A stretch of 64,000 nucleotides of DNA. Source: Paracoccus alkanivorans (GTDB lineage Bacteria > Pseudomonadota > Alphaproteobacteria > Rhodobacterales > Rhodobacteraceae). Below, piece after piece: positions 16,748 through 25,516 of this stretch. The stretch's first letter is position 1, and every line of letters starts with the position of its first letter. The notes beneath the pieces were generated by a model that ran no database searches, was not told where the DNA came from, and worked only from the letters and a program-made list of their open reading frames with translations. Location: NCBI RefSeq assembly GCF_003697785.1, contig NZ_QOKZ01000003.1, forward strand, positions 434,001 through 498,000, in the 5' to 3' direction. The translations under genes and the position numbers were made by a program.

Positions 16748-17631
16748 TGGTCCACCTCTGCCAGCGAAAGAGCGTTGCGGATGACGCCCAGACCGGCGCG
16801 CAGCTTGGCGCTTTCATCCTCGTGGGGCGCGCGCCAATGGGCGATGGGCAGCGCCACGCGATCATCGGCGCGACGGAAGGGCTCAAGCGAGATGGGCCCG
16901 GCATAGCCCACCTGATGCAGCGCCCGCATGATTGCGGGCCAGTCGAGATGGCCGGTGCCGGGATGGCCGCGATGGTTCTCGTTGGCCTGGAAATGCACGA
17001 TGCGATTGCCGGCAAGGCGGATCGCATCGGGGATCGAGCGGTCCTCCATGTTCATGTGGAAGGTATCGAGCATGAGCCCCAGGCCCGGATCGTTGACCGT
17101 ATCCACCACTTCGACGGCCTGGCGGGTGGTCGAGAGGATATCGGTTTCGAACCGGTTCAGTGCCTCGACCGCAAGGGTCACGCCGGCAGAACGGGCAATC
17201 GGCGCGACCTCGGCAAGACCCGAGATGGTGCGGCCGGCACGGGCGGCGATCTCGTCGTCGCTGCGCGGAACCGGCGGGCGTCCGGCGAATACCATCGGTT
17301 CGCCATAAAGCGGCCCCCCGACTATTGCGGCCCCCAGTTCTGTCGCCGCTTCCACGCAGCGCTTGAGATAGTCGATCCCCCCCTGCCGGTTCGCCTTGTC
17401 CTCGGACGCAATTGAACGCTGCGGGTTCACGCGGGCCGCCAGCACGGTGAAAATGCCCGCGTCCTCCGCTGCCTTCCTCACATCTGCCAGCGACAGGTTG
17501 TCCTCGGGTTCGGGCACGAGCAATTCGATGAAATCAAAGCCAAGCTCGGCGGTTTTGGCAATGTAATGCAGATCCTTGCCTGTAAACGGCCGGGTGAATT
17601 GCATCGAGATGATGCCGATGGGGTTGTCCAA
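16744..17631 (-). CDS. Sugar isomerase/epimerase (tagatose 3-epimerase-like TIM barrel)
   Basis: A 295-residue xylose-isomerase-like barrel with the four expected metal ligands: E156 in [10 protein letters not shown]189 in LDTFHMN, H213 in VHFQANE and E250 in SLEPF. The stretch [17 protein letters not shown] is typical of D-tagatose/D-psicose 3-epimerases and related enzymes. The start is a TTG preceded by AAGGA at seven bases; the next in-frame ATG is nine codons on. It follows the MalG-like gene by 15 bases. It likely epimerises a keto-sugar made or used by the adjacent oxidoreductase. Confidence 0.9.
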   Translation of the reverse strand: MDNPIGIISMQFTRPFTGKDLHYIAKTAELGFDFIELLVPEPEDNLSLADVRKAAEDAGIFTVLAARVNPQRSIASEDKANRQGGIDYLKRCVEAATELGAAIVGGPLYGEPMVFAGRPPVPRSDDEIAARAGRTISGLAEVAPIARSAGVTLAVEALNRFETDILSTTRQAVEVVDTVNDPGLGLMLDTFHMNMEDRSIPDAIRLAGNRIVHFQANENHRGHPGTGHLDWPAIMRALHQVGYAGPISLEPFRRADDRVALPIAHWRAPHEDESAKLRAGLGVIRNALSLAEVDQ

Positions 17632-17646
17632 GTCCTCGTCCTTTCC

Positions 17647-18480
17647 TTAACCCTTCACCGCGCCCTGCGTCAGGCCGGAGATCAGGCGTTTTTGCACCAG
17701 CAGGAACAGCACGGTGGCAGGCAGCGCACCGACGATCCCGCCAGCGGTAAGCAAACCCCATTGCACCTCGTATTCGCCGATAAGCGTCTGCACGGCGACG
17801 GTGATCGTCCGCACATTCCGGCCGCCAAGGGTGAGGGCATAGAGATATTCGTTCCATGAAGTGATGAAGATGTAGATGCCGGTGGCGATGATCCCCGGCA
17901 GGCAGAGCGGCAGCACTACGCGGCGCAGCGCCTGCATCCGGGTGCATCCGTCCGTCATCGCGGCCTCGTCGAGCGAGCGCGGTATCCCGTTCATGTAGCT
18001 TACCATCATCCAGATCGAGAAGGGGATCGCGACTGTGGAATTGGCGATGATAAGCGCCAGATGCGTGTCCAGAAGCCCCAGCACGCGCATCAGCACGAAT
18101 AGCGGCAGGATCAGCAGGACCAGCGGGAACATGTTGATAAGCAGAAATTGCAGCATCAGAAGCCGCTTTCCCCTGAAATTGAAGCGCGAGAAGGCATAAG
18201 CTGCCGTCACCGAAAGCGACAGGCCCACCACCACCGTGCCGCTGGCCACGATCAGGCTGTCCAGCAGATTGCCGGCAAAGCCCACCGTGGCGAACAGGCG
18301 GGTGTAGTTCTCGATAGTGGCGTTCCAGATCGACGGTCCCTCGGTGAAAAGGGTGGATTCATGGCTGATCGAGGTCAGGAACATCCACAGGTAAGGCCCG
18401 AGCGTAAAGGCAAGGATCGCCAGCATGGGCAGATCGACGGTCAGGATGCGTTTTGCCGTGGATGGTTTTTTCAGGGCCAT
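17647..18480 (-). CDS. Sugar ABC transporter permease, MalG type
   Basis: The 277-residue inner-membrane protein has six predicted helices and the EAA loop that docks the ATPase (RSLDEAAMTDGCTRMQALRR around residue 172), followed by the usual PLCLPGIIATG. The last helix reaches TVLFLLVQKRLISGLTQGAVKG, a typical MalG-family end. Its start shares one base with the MalF-like stop. It pairs with the preceding permease to form the channel of a carbohydrate importer (CUT1 class). Confidence 0.94.
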   Translation of the reverse strand: MALKKPSTAKRILTVDLPMLAILAFTLGPYLWMFLTSISHESTLFTEGPSIWNATIENYTRLFATVGFAGNLLDSLIVASGTVVVGLSLSVTAAYAFSRFNFRGKRLLMLQFLLINMFPLVLLILPLFVLMRVLGLLDTHLALIIANSTVAIPFSIWMMVSYMNGIPRSLDEAAMTDGCTRMQALRRVVLPLCLPGIIATGIYIFITSWNEYLYALTLGGRNVRTITVAVQTLIGEYEVQWGLLTAGGIVGALPATVLFLLVQKRLISGLTQGAVKG

Positions 18481-19400
18481 CAGGACACCGCCTTTCCGGT
18501 GCGTCTCAGGTAGAACACCACGATCGCCATCAGCAGCAGCGTGAAGAGCACAGCGATCGCCGAGCCATAGCCGAAATCGAGATTCGTGCGCGCTTTCACG
18601 AATGCGTAAAGCGGCAGGGTATGGGTGGAATAGCCGGGTCCCCCTCCGGTCATCACGAAGATCACGTCGAAACTGTTGGCCACCCAGATGGTGCGCAGCA
18701 GCACTGCCGTCACCACCACGCCCGAGATGCCGGGCAAGGTGATGTGCCAGAACTGTCTCCAGGTGCTGGCGCCGTCGATCGCGGCGGCCTCATAGTAGCT
18801 GCGCGGGATGGATTGCAGCCCGGCAAGGATCATTACCGCGAAGAAGGGAAAGCCCTGCCATGTCAGCGTCAGGATGATCGAGGCCAGCGCGGTGTCGGGA
18901 TCGGCAAGCCATGGAATGGCCTTCTGGATCAGGCCAAGCCGCAGCAGGAACTCGTTCGCCACGCCGTAATTGCTGTCATAGATCCAGACCCACATCAGCG
19001 CGATCACCACCGAGGGAAGTGCCCACGGAATGATGATCAGCGCACGCGCCACGGGGCGCCACGGAAAATCCTGGTTGAGCAGCAATGCGGTAACGAGCCC
19101 AAGCAGCAATTGCGCCGGAATGGTGGTGGCCATCCAGATCACCGTGTGCCTCAGCGAGATCCAGAATACCTCGTCAGCCAGTGCGGTCCTGAAGTTCTCC
19201 AGCCCGATCCAGTTGAAGTCGTTCGGGCGGAAAAGCACATATTCATGCAGACTCATCCACGCGGTCTGCAACATCGGGACAAAGACGATGGCCAGCGTGA
19301 CGAGCACGGCGGGCGAAAGCATCGCGTAAGGCAGCACCCGCCGCCCAAGGGCGGCCCGGCTTGGGCTGTCGGAGACCTGAATCCTTGTTGCGTCCGTCAT
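18480..19400 (-). CDS. Sugar ABC transporter permease, MalF type
   Basis: A 306-residue permease with an N-terminal helix (VLPYAMLSPAVLVTLAIVF), five further helices and the EAA loop SYYEAAAIDGASTWRQFWHI near residue 205. I used the ATG start; a GTG two codons upstream is equally possible because neither has a strong ribosome site. A perfect 11-bp hairpin lies in the gap between the binding-protein gene and this one. It forms the transmembrane channel with the MalG-like protein. Confidence 0.93.
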   Translation of the reverse strand: MTDATRIQVSDSPSRAALGRRVLPYAMLSPAVLVTLAIVFVPMLQTAWMSLHEYVLFRPNDFNWIGLENFRTALADEVFWISLRHTVIWMATTIPAQLLLGLVTALLLNQDFPWRPVARALIIIPWALPSVVIALMWVWIYDSNYGVANEFLLRLGLIQKAIPWLADPDTALASIILTLTWQGFPFFAVMILAGLQSIPRSYYEAAAIDGASTWRQFWHITLPGISGVVVTAVLLRTIWVANSFDVIFVMTGGGPGYSTHTLPLYAFVKARTNLDFGYGSAIAVLFTLLLMAIVVFYLRRTGKAVS

Positions 19401-19438
19401 CGACACGTCGCTCGCTGAGATTTGGGAAACGGGGAAGG

Positions 19439-19467
19439 GGCCAGGGCACGGCAGTGGTGCCCTGGCC
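19439..19467 (-). other. Intercistronic mRNA hairpin after the binding-protein gene
   Basis: GGCCAGGGCAC (19439-19449) and GTGCCCTGGCC (19457-19467) pair perfectly over 11 bases with a seven-base loop. It lies between the sugar-binding protein gene and the first permease gene. Such hairpins commonly protect the upstream binding-protein message and lower read-through to the permeases, giving excess binding protein. There is no U-run. Confidence 0.6.
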
Positions 19468-19479
19468 TGCGGACCGTGA

Positions 19480-20697
19480 TCAGCCGCCGAAAAGCTCGGC
19501 GATTTCGGCGTTCATCTCTTCGGCCGTGATTTCACCTGTCAGCACTCGCTGCATGGCCGTGGGCCAGGCGGTATTCACGAAATCGGCCGTGGCAGAACTG
19601 TCGGGCAACATCTTTGCAAAGGGCAGGCTGTCGACCGTGGCCTTAACGAAGCGCTGCGGATGCAGATCCCAGGTCTCGGTATCGGCTTTTACCACGGGCA
19701 ACTGCCCGGTCGCCTCGTTGAACTTGGCATTGTTTTCTGGCGAGGACAGGAACGAAATCCATTTCCACGCTGCCTCCTTGTCCTCGGCGCTGGAAAGCAC
19801 CGCCGTGCTTTCATCCCCGAAGGCGGTCCAGCGCCCGCCGCCGCATTCCGGCGCCGGGGCGGCGGCGACATCATCGCCAAGTGCTTCGACCATATCGTTG
19901 GCCGAACCGATATGGTGGATGGTCATCGCGGTCTTGCCCGCCTTGAACGCGCCGATGATCTCCTGGAAACCGTCATTCGGCGCGGAGGGCGGAAAAACCC
20001 CGTCCTTCTGGAAAAGATCCGCAACGAATTGCGTGCCCGCCACGCCCGCCTCTGAAGTCAGCCCATTGGTCAGGCTGACCCCTTCGGCACCAAGCGTGAA
20101 GCTGGCCCAATGATCATGCCCGCCCTTCGCGCCGCGAAAACCGAAGCCATAGACATCGGTCTGCCCGTCGCCGTCGGTATCGCGGGTCAATGCCTTGGCT
20201 GCCTCACGGAACTGGTCGCAGGTCGCGGGAGCCTCGATGCCCAGTTCCTCGAACATGCTTGGGCGGTAATAGAGATAAAGCACCACATATTGCACCGGCA
20301 GGTAATATTGCTTGCCGTCGGGGCCCTTGGTCAGGTCCAGCAGGTTGTCCTGCAACCCGTCCTTGCCCTCCCAATTCGCCAGCCAGTCATCCAGGGGTTC
20401 GAGTGCTCCCATTTCCACAAGCCGGGGCTGCGCGAACATCTTGACCATCGCTGCGTCCGGGGCATTGCCGCCGATCACCGCAGTGTAAAGCTGATCGTAA
20501 TAGCTGTTCCAGGGCACGTTCTCGGCCTCGACCTTGATGCCCGGATTGGCTTCTTCGAAGGCTGCGACAAGCTCGTCCATCGGGTTGTCGGCATTGTCGA
20601 AATGGTACCAGAATCGCACAGTGCTGTCGGCATGGGCCAGTCCCGCGCTCAGCGCCAGTGCCGAGGCAAGGCCCAGAATTTTCGTGAGTTTCATCAT
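19480..20697 (-). CDS. Sugar ABC transporter substrate-binding protein
   Basis: A 405-residue periplasmic protein with a signal peptide (MMKLTKILGLASALALSAGL, cleavage after AHA near residue 23) and a type-I solute-binding fold of the CUT1 class: VRFWYHFDNADNPMDELVAA, EEANPGIKVEAENVPWNSYY, WKWISFLSSPENNAKFNEAT. The length fits oligosaccharide or glycerol-phosphate binders. The first ATG overlaps the esterase stop; the second ATG, one codon on, is better spaced from the GGGAGG site. The ligand is unknown, but the linked esterase suggests an acylated or lactone-containing sugar. Confidence 0.94.
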   Translation of the reverse strand: MMKLTKILGLASALALSAGLAHADSTVRFWYHFDNADNPMDELVAAFEEANPGIKVEAENVPWNSYYDQLYTAVIGGNAPDAAMVKMFAQPRLVEMGALEPLDDWLANWEGKDGLQDNLLDLTKGPDGKQYYLPVQYVVLYLYYRPSMFEELGIEAPATCDQFREAAKALTRDTDGDGQTDVYGFGFRGAKGGHDHWASFTLGAEGVSLTNGLTSEAGVAGTQFVADLFQKDGVFPPSAPNDGFQEIIGAFKAGKTAMTIHHIGSANDMVEALGDDVAAAPAPECGGGRWTAFGDESTAVLSSAEDKEAAWKWISFLSSPENNAKFNEATGQLPVVKADTETWDLHPQRFVKATVDSLPFAKMLPDSSATADFVNTAWPTAMQRVLTGEITAEEMNAEIAELFGG

Positions 20698-21632
20698 TCT
20701 TCCTCCCTTTCCGTTCCGCCCTCCTCGGCGGTGTTTTGCTGGAAAACTTCTCCGGCCCGGGCAAAGGCGTCACGCGCCTCAGGCAGGGCGAGACCCATCT
20801 GCATGAAGCCGTGGACGACACCTTCGAACCGGTTGTAGTGGTCGCTGCGGCCAAGCGTCCGCAATCGGGCAACCATGTTTTCGGTATCGGACAAAAGCGG
20901 GTCGAGCGTGGCCGCATTGAAATAGAGCGGCGGCAGCTTTCCCAGCTGGGCATCATTTGCGGCAAGCGGGGCAACGGCAGGATCGCGGCGCAGTGCTTCG
21001 GGCGCGTACCAGTTCCAATAGCGGATCATCTTGTCCCGGGTCAGCCCGGGGCCGTCAGCATGGGCAATATAGCTTTCGGTCGAGAAATCCGCATCGTAAA
21101 CGCCGTAGAACAACAGCCCCATGACGGGCAGTTCCGCAGCTTCGCCGATCAGCCGCAACATGGCGGCAAGCGCAAGATTCGCACCGGCGCTATCGCCAGC
21201 GATGCCCCAGTTCCGTACCCTGTCACGGGCATGCCATGCGTCGAGAACGTCATCGAGACCGGCTGGAAACGGATGTTCCGGTGCCAGCCGGTAATCCACG
21301 GTCAGCACCGGACAGGCGCAGGCGATGGCCAGCCGGCGGGAGGCGCCTTCATGGGTAATGGGCGAGCAGAACGCCCATCCCCCGCCATGCACGTGCAGGA
21401 TCGCAGCTGTGCCGCGATCATTTTTCGGAACCACCCAACGCGCAGGCATTCCGGCATGCATCACGTTGCGCGCCTCGGCCATATCGGGCAACGGATCGTT
21501 CCACCGCATATTGCCAAGCGCGGCCAGGGTGCGGCCAAATTGCGGCTCAAGCAGGGTGGGATCGTCAAGGCCCGCGTCTTCACGGGCAAGGCGGTCCAGC
21601 ACCGATTGCATCTGTGGGCCGGGCATTGTCAT
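20694..21632 (-). CDS. Alpha/beta hydrolase, hormone-sensitive-lipase-type esterase
   Basis: The 312-residue cytoplasmic enzyme shows the oxyanion motif HGGGW (82-86), the nucleophile elbow GDSAG with S148, the acid in TLDPLLSD and the catalytic histidine in VVHGFMQMG. No signal peptide is visible. It is translationally coupled to the GntR gene (four-base overlap) and to the binding-protein gene. In this operon it could de-acylate an imported sugar ester or open a lactone formed by the sugar oxidoreductase. An acidic C-terminal tail is unusual but short. Confidence 0.9.
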   Translation of the reverse strand: MTMPGPQMQSVLDRLAREDAGLDDPTLLEPQFGRTLAALGNMRWNDPLPDMAEARNVMHAGMPARWVVPKNDRGTAAILHVHGGGWAFCSPITHEGASRRLAIACACPVLTVDYRLAPEHPFPAGLDDVLDAWHARDRVRNWGIAGDSAGANLALAAMLRLIGEAAELPVMGLLFYGVYDADFSTESYIAHADGPGLTRDKMIRYWNWYAPEALRRDPAVAPLAANDAQLGKLPPLYFNAATLDPLLSDTENMVARLRTLGRSDHYNRFEGVVHGFMQMGLALPEARDAFARAGEVFQQNTAEEGGTEREEE

Positions 21633-22330
21633 TCGGTTGTTCCGCTATCGGTCAGGTCGGGGCCGAAATCCACGATGGTCGAGATGTGATGCGACAGCAG
21701 GTCGTGCAGCTTGGCCACATCGCGCGCCTCCAATGCGCCAAGTATCGGAACATGCCGTTCGGCGGTTTCCTCCAGGGCACGATTTGGTTGCGAGTTCAGT
21801 ATCTTATACCGGTGGTTATGGATCAGGCAGCGGGTCAGGATCGGCGCGACCAGCGGCAGATCCGCCGCCTCGAAAAGCCGTGTGTGGAATGCGCGGTCAT
21901 GAACCGACAACAGATACTCATCCCTGTCCCGTGCAGCGTTCCGCATCGCGTTGAGCAGATCGTGCAGATCGTCATGCAAAGCTGCATCGGCCCGGGCCAT
22001 GACACGGTCGAGATGGCTGCATTCCACCTCGCGGCGCAATTGCAACAGCGCACGGGCGTCGTCGGCATTGCAAGGGGCGACATGGGTGCCGCGGTTGGGC
22101 AGACGCTTTACCAGGCCTTCTTCATTGAGCTGCATCAGCGCTTCACGCACCGTGCCCTGGCTGCACTGAAAGCGCTGCGCGAGATCAAGTTCGGTCAGAG
22201 CTTTCTCGGGCGGCAATACGCCCAGCACGATCTCTTTTTGCAGCGCCACGAACAGCCTGTGGCTGCGCCGGCTTGACTGGCGCGGCACAAGTTCCGTGAC
22301 GGATGCGCTGCTGAAACTCTCGACAGCCAT
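21629..22330 (-). CDS. GntR-family regulator with FCD domain
   Basis: A 233-residue protein with a winged helix (TELDLAQRFQCSQGTVREAL near residues 47-66) and an FCD effector domain (LRREVECSHLDRVMARAD, then SVHDRAFHTRLFEAADLP with likely metal-binding histidines). The start was chosen for AAGGA and GGAGAGG just upstream; the longer frame would run through the operator. It heads the esterase-ABC operon and faces the divergent ATPase gene across two TTATC/GATAA inverted repeats, so it is the probable local repressor. Confidence 0.9.
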   Translation of the reverse strand: MAVESFSSASVTELVPRQSSRRSHRLFVALQKEIVLGVLPPEKALTELDLAQRFQCSQGTVREALMQLNEEGLVKRLPNRGTHVAPCNADDARALLQLRREVECSHLDRVMARADAALHDDLHDLLNAMRNAARDRDEYLLSVHDRAFHTRLFEAADLPLVAPILTRCLIHNHRYKILNSQPNRALEETAERHVPILGALEARDVAKLHDLLSHHISTIVDFGPDLTDSGTTE

Positions 22331-22374
22331 TCCTTGCCGCTCCTCTCCCTGCTCGATTGCCGGCTTGCTTCTGA

Positions 22375-22409
22375 TTATCAATATCGATAACATGGCAATT
22401 ATCGATAAT
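22375..22409. promoter_or_regulatory. Tandem GntR operator in the divergent sugar-operon promoter
   Basis: Two related inverted repeats occur: TTATC-N6-GATAA at 22375-22390 and a perfect 12-bp palindrome ATTATCGATAAT at 22398-22409. Both lie between the gntR start (22330) and the divergent ATPase start (22450), in a strongly AT-rich patch. They are good candidates for the binding sites of the adjacent GntR protein, controlling both directions. Confidence 0.6.
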
Positions 22410-22449
22410 ACAAGTCCCAATTCGTATATCGGGAGGGGGAGAGGCCGAC

Positions 22450-23526
22450 ATGGCGAATATCCATATGGAAGGCATCGTGAAGGACTATGGCTCGGTGCGG
22501 GCCATCCATGGTGTTGACCTGCATGTGAATGATGGCGAATTCGTCGCCTTCGTTGGCCCTTCGGGCTGCGGCAAATCCACCATGCTGCGGATGATCGCCG
22601 GGTTGGAGGAAATTTCGGGCGGCGCGCTACGCATCGGGGACCGTCTGGTGAACGATGTCGAACCCAAGGACCGCGACGTGGCCATGGTGTTTCAGGATTA
22701 CGCGCTCTATCCGCATATGACGATCCGCGAGAATATCGGCTTCGGGTTGAAGATGCGCGGCTGGAAAGCTGCGGATATCGCCCCCAAGGTCGAAGAAGCG
22801 GCGAGGATCCTGCAGATCGGCGACTATCTCGACCGCAGGCCGGGGCAGCTTTCCGGCGGGCAGCGGCAGAGGGTGGCCATGGGGCGGGCGATAATACGCG
22901 AGCCCTCGGTCTTTTTGTTCGATGAGCCCCTGTCGAATCTTGACGCGAAGCTGCGGGTCGAGATGCGGACGCAAATCAAGCGGCTGCATGCGATGCTGGG
23001 CACGACGACGATCTATGTGACGCATGACCAGACCGAAGCCATGACATTGGCTGACCGGGTGGTGGTGCTGAAGGCCGGCCACATCGTGCAGGAAGGACCG
23101 CCGATGGAACTCTATTCCCGGCCCAATTGCCGCTTTGTGGGTGAGTTCATCGGCTCTCCGCAGATGAATATCTTCTCGGGCGAGGTAGACCGTTCCGGCG
23201 GAACACCGAAATTGCGTATCGGCAACGCGGCATTGGATCTCGGCGAGGTGCCGGCGCAGGATGGGGCAAGGCTGGATGTCGGTGTTCGCCCCGAGCACCT
23301 GAACTGGGCCGAACCGGGGCGCGGACGGCTGACCCCGGTGGTCGAGGTATTCGAGCCGTTGGGATCGGACACCATGGCTATCTGTCGCTTTGGCGGGCAG
23401 GAGCTGACGGCGCGGCTCGCCCCCGACGTGCCCTTGCAGCGGGAACAGGAGATCGCGCTAGGCTACGACATCGCCAATCTGCACTATTTCGACGGCGAGA
23501 ACGGGCGGCGCCTCAACGCTGCCTGA
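22450..23526 (+). CDS. Sugar ABC transporter ATP-binding protein, MalK/UgpC type
   Basis: The 358-residue ATPase has Walker A GPSGCGKST (36-44), the Q-loop at Q82, the ABC signature LSGGQ (134-138), Walker B with FLFDEP (155-160), the switch histidine in YVTHDQTEAM and a C-terminal TOBE region (VGEFIGSPQMNIFSG onward) typical of CUT1 importers. A GGGAGGGGGAGAGG site precedes the ATG. It is transcribed away from the permease operon and should power that importer. Confidence 0.95.
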   Translation: MANIHMEGIVKDYGSVRAIHGVDLHVNDGEFVAFVGPSGCGKSTMLRMIAGLEEISGGALRIGDRLVNDVEPKDRDVAMVFQDYALYPHMTIRENIGFGLKMRGWKAADIAPKVEEAARILQIGDYLDRRPGQLSGGQRQRVAMGRAIIREPSVFLFDEPLSNLDAKLRVEMRTQIKRLHAMLGTTTIYVTHDQTEAMTLADRVVVLKAGHIVQEGPPMELYSRPNCRFVGEFIGSPQMNIFSGEVDRSGGTPKLRIGNAALDLGEVPAQDGARLDVGVRPEHLNWAEPGRGRLTPVVEVFEPLGSDTMAICRFGGQELTARLAPDVPLQREQEIALGYDIANLHYFDGENGRRLNAA

Positions 23527-23564
23527 CCAGCCTTGCAGGCGCCCGCGCCACGGACAGCCCGGCC

Positions 23565-23583
23565 AAGCGGATCAAATCCGCTT
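23565..23583. terminator. Bidirectional hairpin terminator
   Basis: AAGCGGAT (23565-23572) and ATCCGCTT (23576-23583) pair perfectly around a three-base loop; with one bulge the stem extends to GCC/GGC on the outside. It lies in the 69-base gap between the converging ATPase and GntR genes. Confidence 0.65.
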
Positions 23584-23595
23584 TGGCGCGTTCCG

Positions 23596-24312
23596 CTAGT
23601 GGTTTTTCACGTAATCGATCAATCCCTTGCCTCCGGCTTCGATGTCGAACCGGATGCCGGCTCTTGCGGCTTCGGCGTCCTTGTGGCGCAACGCCTCGAT
23701 GATCCTGGTGTGGGGATGGGGAACCCAGTCCTCGGGAACGCCCCCATCGTAAAGATGCGAAAGGATAGGGCCGCAACGTGCCCAGAGCCCCTCTACCAGA
23801 TCATAGGTGATCGGCATCCGCCCCGCACGGCATAGCGTCAGGTGGAATTCCGTGTTCAGGTTGATCGCATCGTCAAAGTTTTTCCGGGCGTGGCATGCAG
23901 AGATTTTCTCCTGGATATCCTCGAGCTTGCTGATCTCTTCCTCGCTCGCCAGTGTCGCTGCCGCGGCGGCGGTGTTACCTTCCAGATCGACGCGGATGGA
24001 CCGGATTTCCAGCAGTTGCGACAGGGTCAGTTCCGGCACGATCACCGTGCCCCGGCCATCAAGCACCATCGCCCGTTCGAATACCAGGCGAAGCAGGGCT
24101 TCGCGCATCGGTGTCATGGATATCCCGAATCGCTCGGACATGGGGCGCAGAAGCATCCGCTCGCCGGGCTTCAATTGCCCGCGCATCAATGCGCTTCGAA
24201 TCGAGAGATAGGCGCGGTCACTCAGGTTTTCCCGCTCGATTGGCTGCGCCCAATCCTCTGATTTCGAGGGCGAAACTCCGCGTTCCTTGATACTTCTTGA
24301 CATTCTTTCCAT
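23596..24312 (-). CDS. GntR-family regulator with FCD domain
   Basis: This 238-residue protein has an N-terminal winged helix (LSDRAYLSIRSALMRGQLKP, then SERFGISMTPMREALLRLVF) and an FCD domain with NTEFHLTLCRAGRMP and HPHTRIIEALRHKDAEAARA. The start is uncertain: the ATG used lies just after GGAGA, and a second ATG three codons downstream is preceded by GGAAAGA. It is divergent from the dehydrogenase-led catabolic cluster and probably represses it through the TGTTATAACA/TAACAAA sites in the gap. Confidence 0.9.
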   Translation of the reverse strand: MERMSRSIKERGVSPSKSEDWAQPIERENLSDRAYLSIRSALMRGQLKPGERMLLRPMSERFGISMTPMREALLRLVFERAMVLDGRGTVIVPELTLSQLLEIRSIRVDLEGNTAAAAATLASEEEISKLEDIQEKISACHARKNFDDAINLNTEFHLTLCRAGRMPITYDLVEGLWARCGPILSHLYDGGVPEDWVPHPHTRIIEALRHKDAEAARAGIRFDIEAGGKGLIDYVKNH

Positions 24313-24327
24313 GGTCTCCGCATATTG

Positions 24328-24353
24328 TGTTATAACAAATAACAAATAACAAA
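24328..24353. promoter_or_regulatory. Operator-like palindrome and tandem heptamers
   Basis: A perfect 10-bp palindrome TGTTATAACA (24328-24337) overlaps the first of three head-to-tail TAACAAA copies (24333-24339, 24340-24346, 24347-24353). The TAACAAA repeats match the right half of the palindrome, so a regulator could load cooperatively at seven-base spacing. It lies in the gap between the gntR gene and the dehydrogenase gene. Confidence 0.6.
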
Positions 24354-24424
24354 CTAATCTTACAGACGCCACTTACGCGCGGGCCTCGTCGGCTGATGAT
24401 GAGGGGGAAGGAGGAACGAAATCA

Positions 24425-25516
24425 ATGCTTTCCCTACGCAAGACCCGGCCCGCACCCGGCGCGGAGCTGATGCGGCACATCATTGACCCAGCAATCCCGC
24501 CAGCCGGGGAAGTCGAGATCGCAGTGCATGCGACCGGCATTTGCGGCAGCGATCTGCATGCGTTCCATTGGGACGCGGGCTACGAATTCATGGCCGGCAA
24601 TTTGCCGGTGACGATCGGACATGAGTTCTCGGGCGTCGTGACGGCGCTTGGCCCGGATGTGCACGAACCCGGAATCGGCAGCCGGATTGTTTGCTGGCCG
24701 ACCCTTCCATGCGGCACCTGCGCGGCCTGCATGGCCGACCGAGCTTCCGCTTGCGGGGCACGCTCGATCGTCGGGTTGCATCGCGATGGCGGTTTTGCCC
24801 CCCGCGTCAGGGTTCCGGCCGCAAGCTGCTTTCGCATTCCCGACAGCCTGCCACTGGATCGTGCGGCGCTGACGGAACCGCTGTCGGTCGCCGTCAACGC
24901 CGTCGATCTGGCCGAAGTCGAACCGGGCCATCGCGTTGCAGTTCTTGGCCCGGGACCGATCGGACTTGCGGTCGCATGGGTCGCGAAGGCGCGTGGCGCG
25001 GATGTGCTGCTGGTGGGCCTTGATGACGAGGCGCGGCTGGCGCTGGCCCGAAGGATGCATATTCCCCACACCGCGGATCTGGACCGGGAAGAACTCGCAA
25101 AGGCGGCAATGCGTGCTTTCGGTGCCCTCGCCGACCGAGTCATCGAGGCGACGGGACATCCCGGCTCGATCGAGCAGGGGCTGGGGATCCTGCGGCCCGA
25201 GGGCATATTCGTTGCCGCGGGAATCCACGGCAAGGACTGCCGGTTGAACCTTGCCCGCTTCGTGCGTGAGAAAAAGCAGCTGCGCGGCGCACATGATACG
25301 ACACGGCATGCCTTCGAAGAGGCGATCAACCTGCTCGATGCGCAGGGTGACGAGCTGATCCAGCTTGTCACGCACCGCCTCCCGCTATCCGACGCCATGA
25401 AGGGCTTTTCCCTCGCCAGCGGCGGCGACGCGATGAAGGTGTTGCTATTCCCCGAAAAAAACCCGGATGAACGAGAAACCGAAAGGCCCCTGCATGTCCA
25501 CGGCGATACAGCTTGA
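24425..25516 (+). CDS. Zinc-dependent alcohol dehydrogenase (sorbitol/threonine dehydrogenase type)
   Basis: The 363-residue enzyme carries the catalytic zinc set C40, H66 and E67 (ATGICGSDLH, TIGHEFSG), the structural zinc cysteines C96, C99, C102 and C110, and an NAD-binding motif GPGPIGLA near residue 175. Such enzymes oxidise polyols or secondary alcohols to ketones. A GGAGG site is close upstream. It is the first gene of the catabolic cluster and its 3' end overlaps the start of the thiamine-diphosphate enzyme by 23 bases, so they are coupled. Substrate not determined. Confidence 0.93.
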   Translation: MLSLRKTRPAPGAELMRHIIDPAIPPAGEVEIAVHATGICGSDLHAFHWDAGYEFMAGNLPVTIGHEFSGVVTALGPDVHEPGIGSRIVCWPTLPCGTCAACMADRASACGARSIVGLHRDGGFAPRVRVPAASCFRIPDSLPLDRAALTEPLSVAVNAVDLAEVEPGHRVAVLGPGPIGLAVAWVAKARGADVLLVGLDDEARLALARRMHIPHTADLDREELAKAAMRAFGALADRVIEATGHPGSIEQGLGILRPEGIFVAAGIHGKDCRLNLARFVREKKQLRGAHDTTRHAFEEAINLLDAQGDELIQLVTHRLPLSDAMKGFSLASGGDAMKVLLFPEKNPDERETERPLHVHGDTA

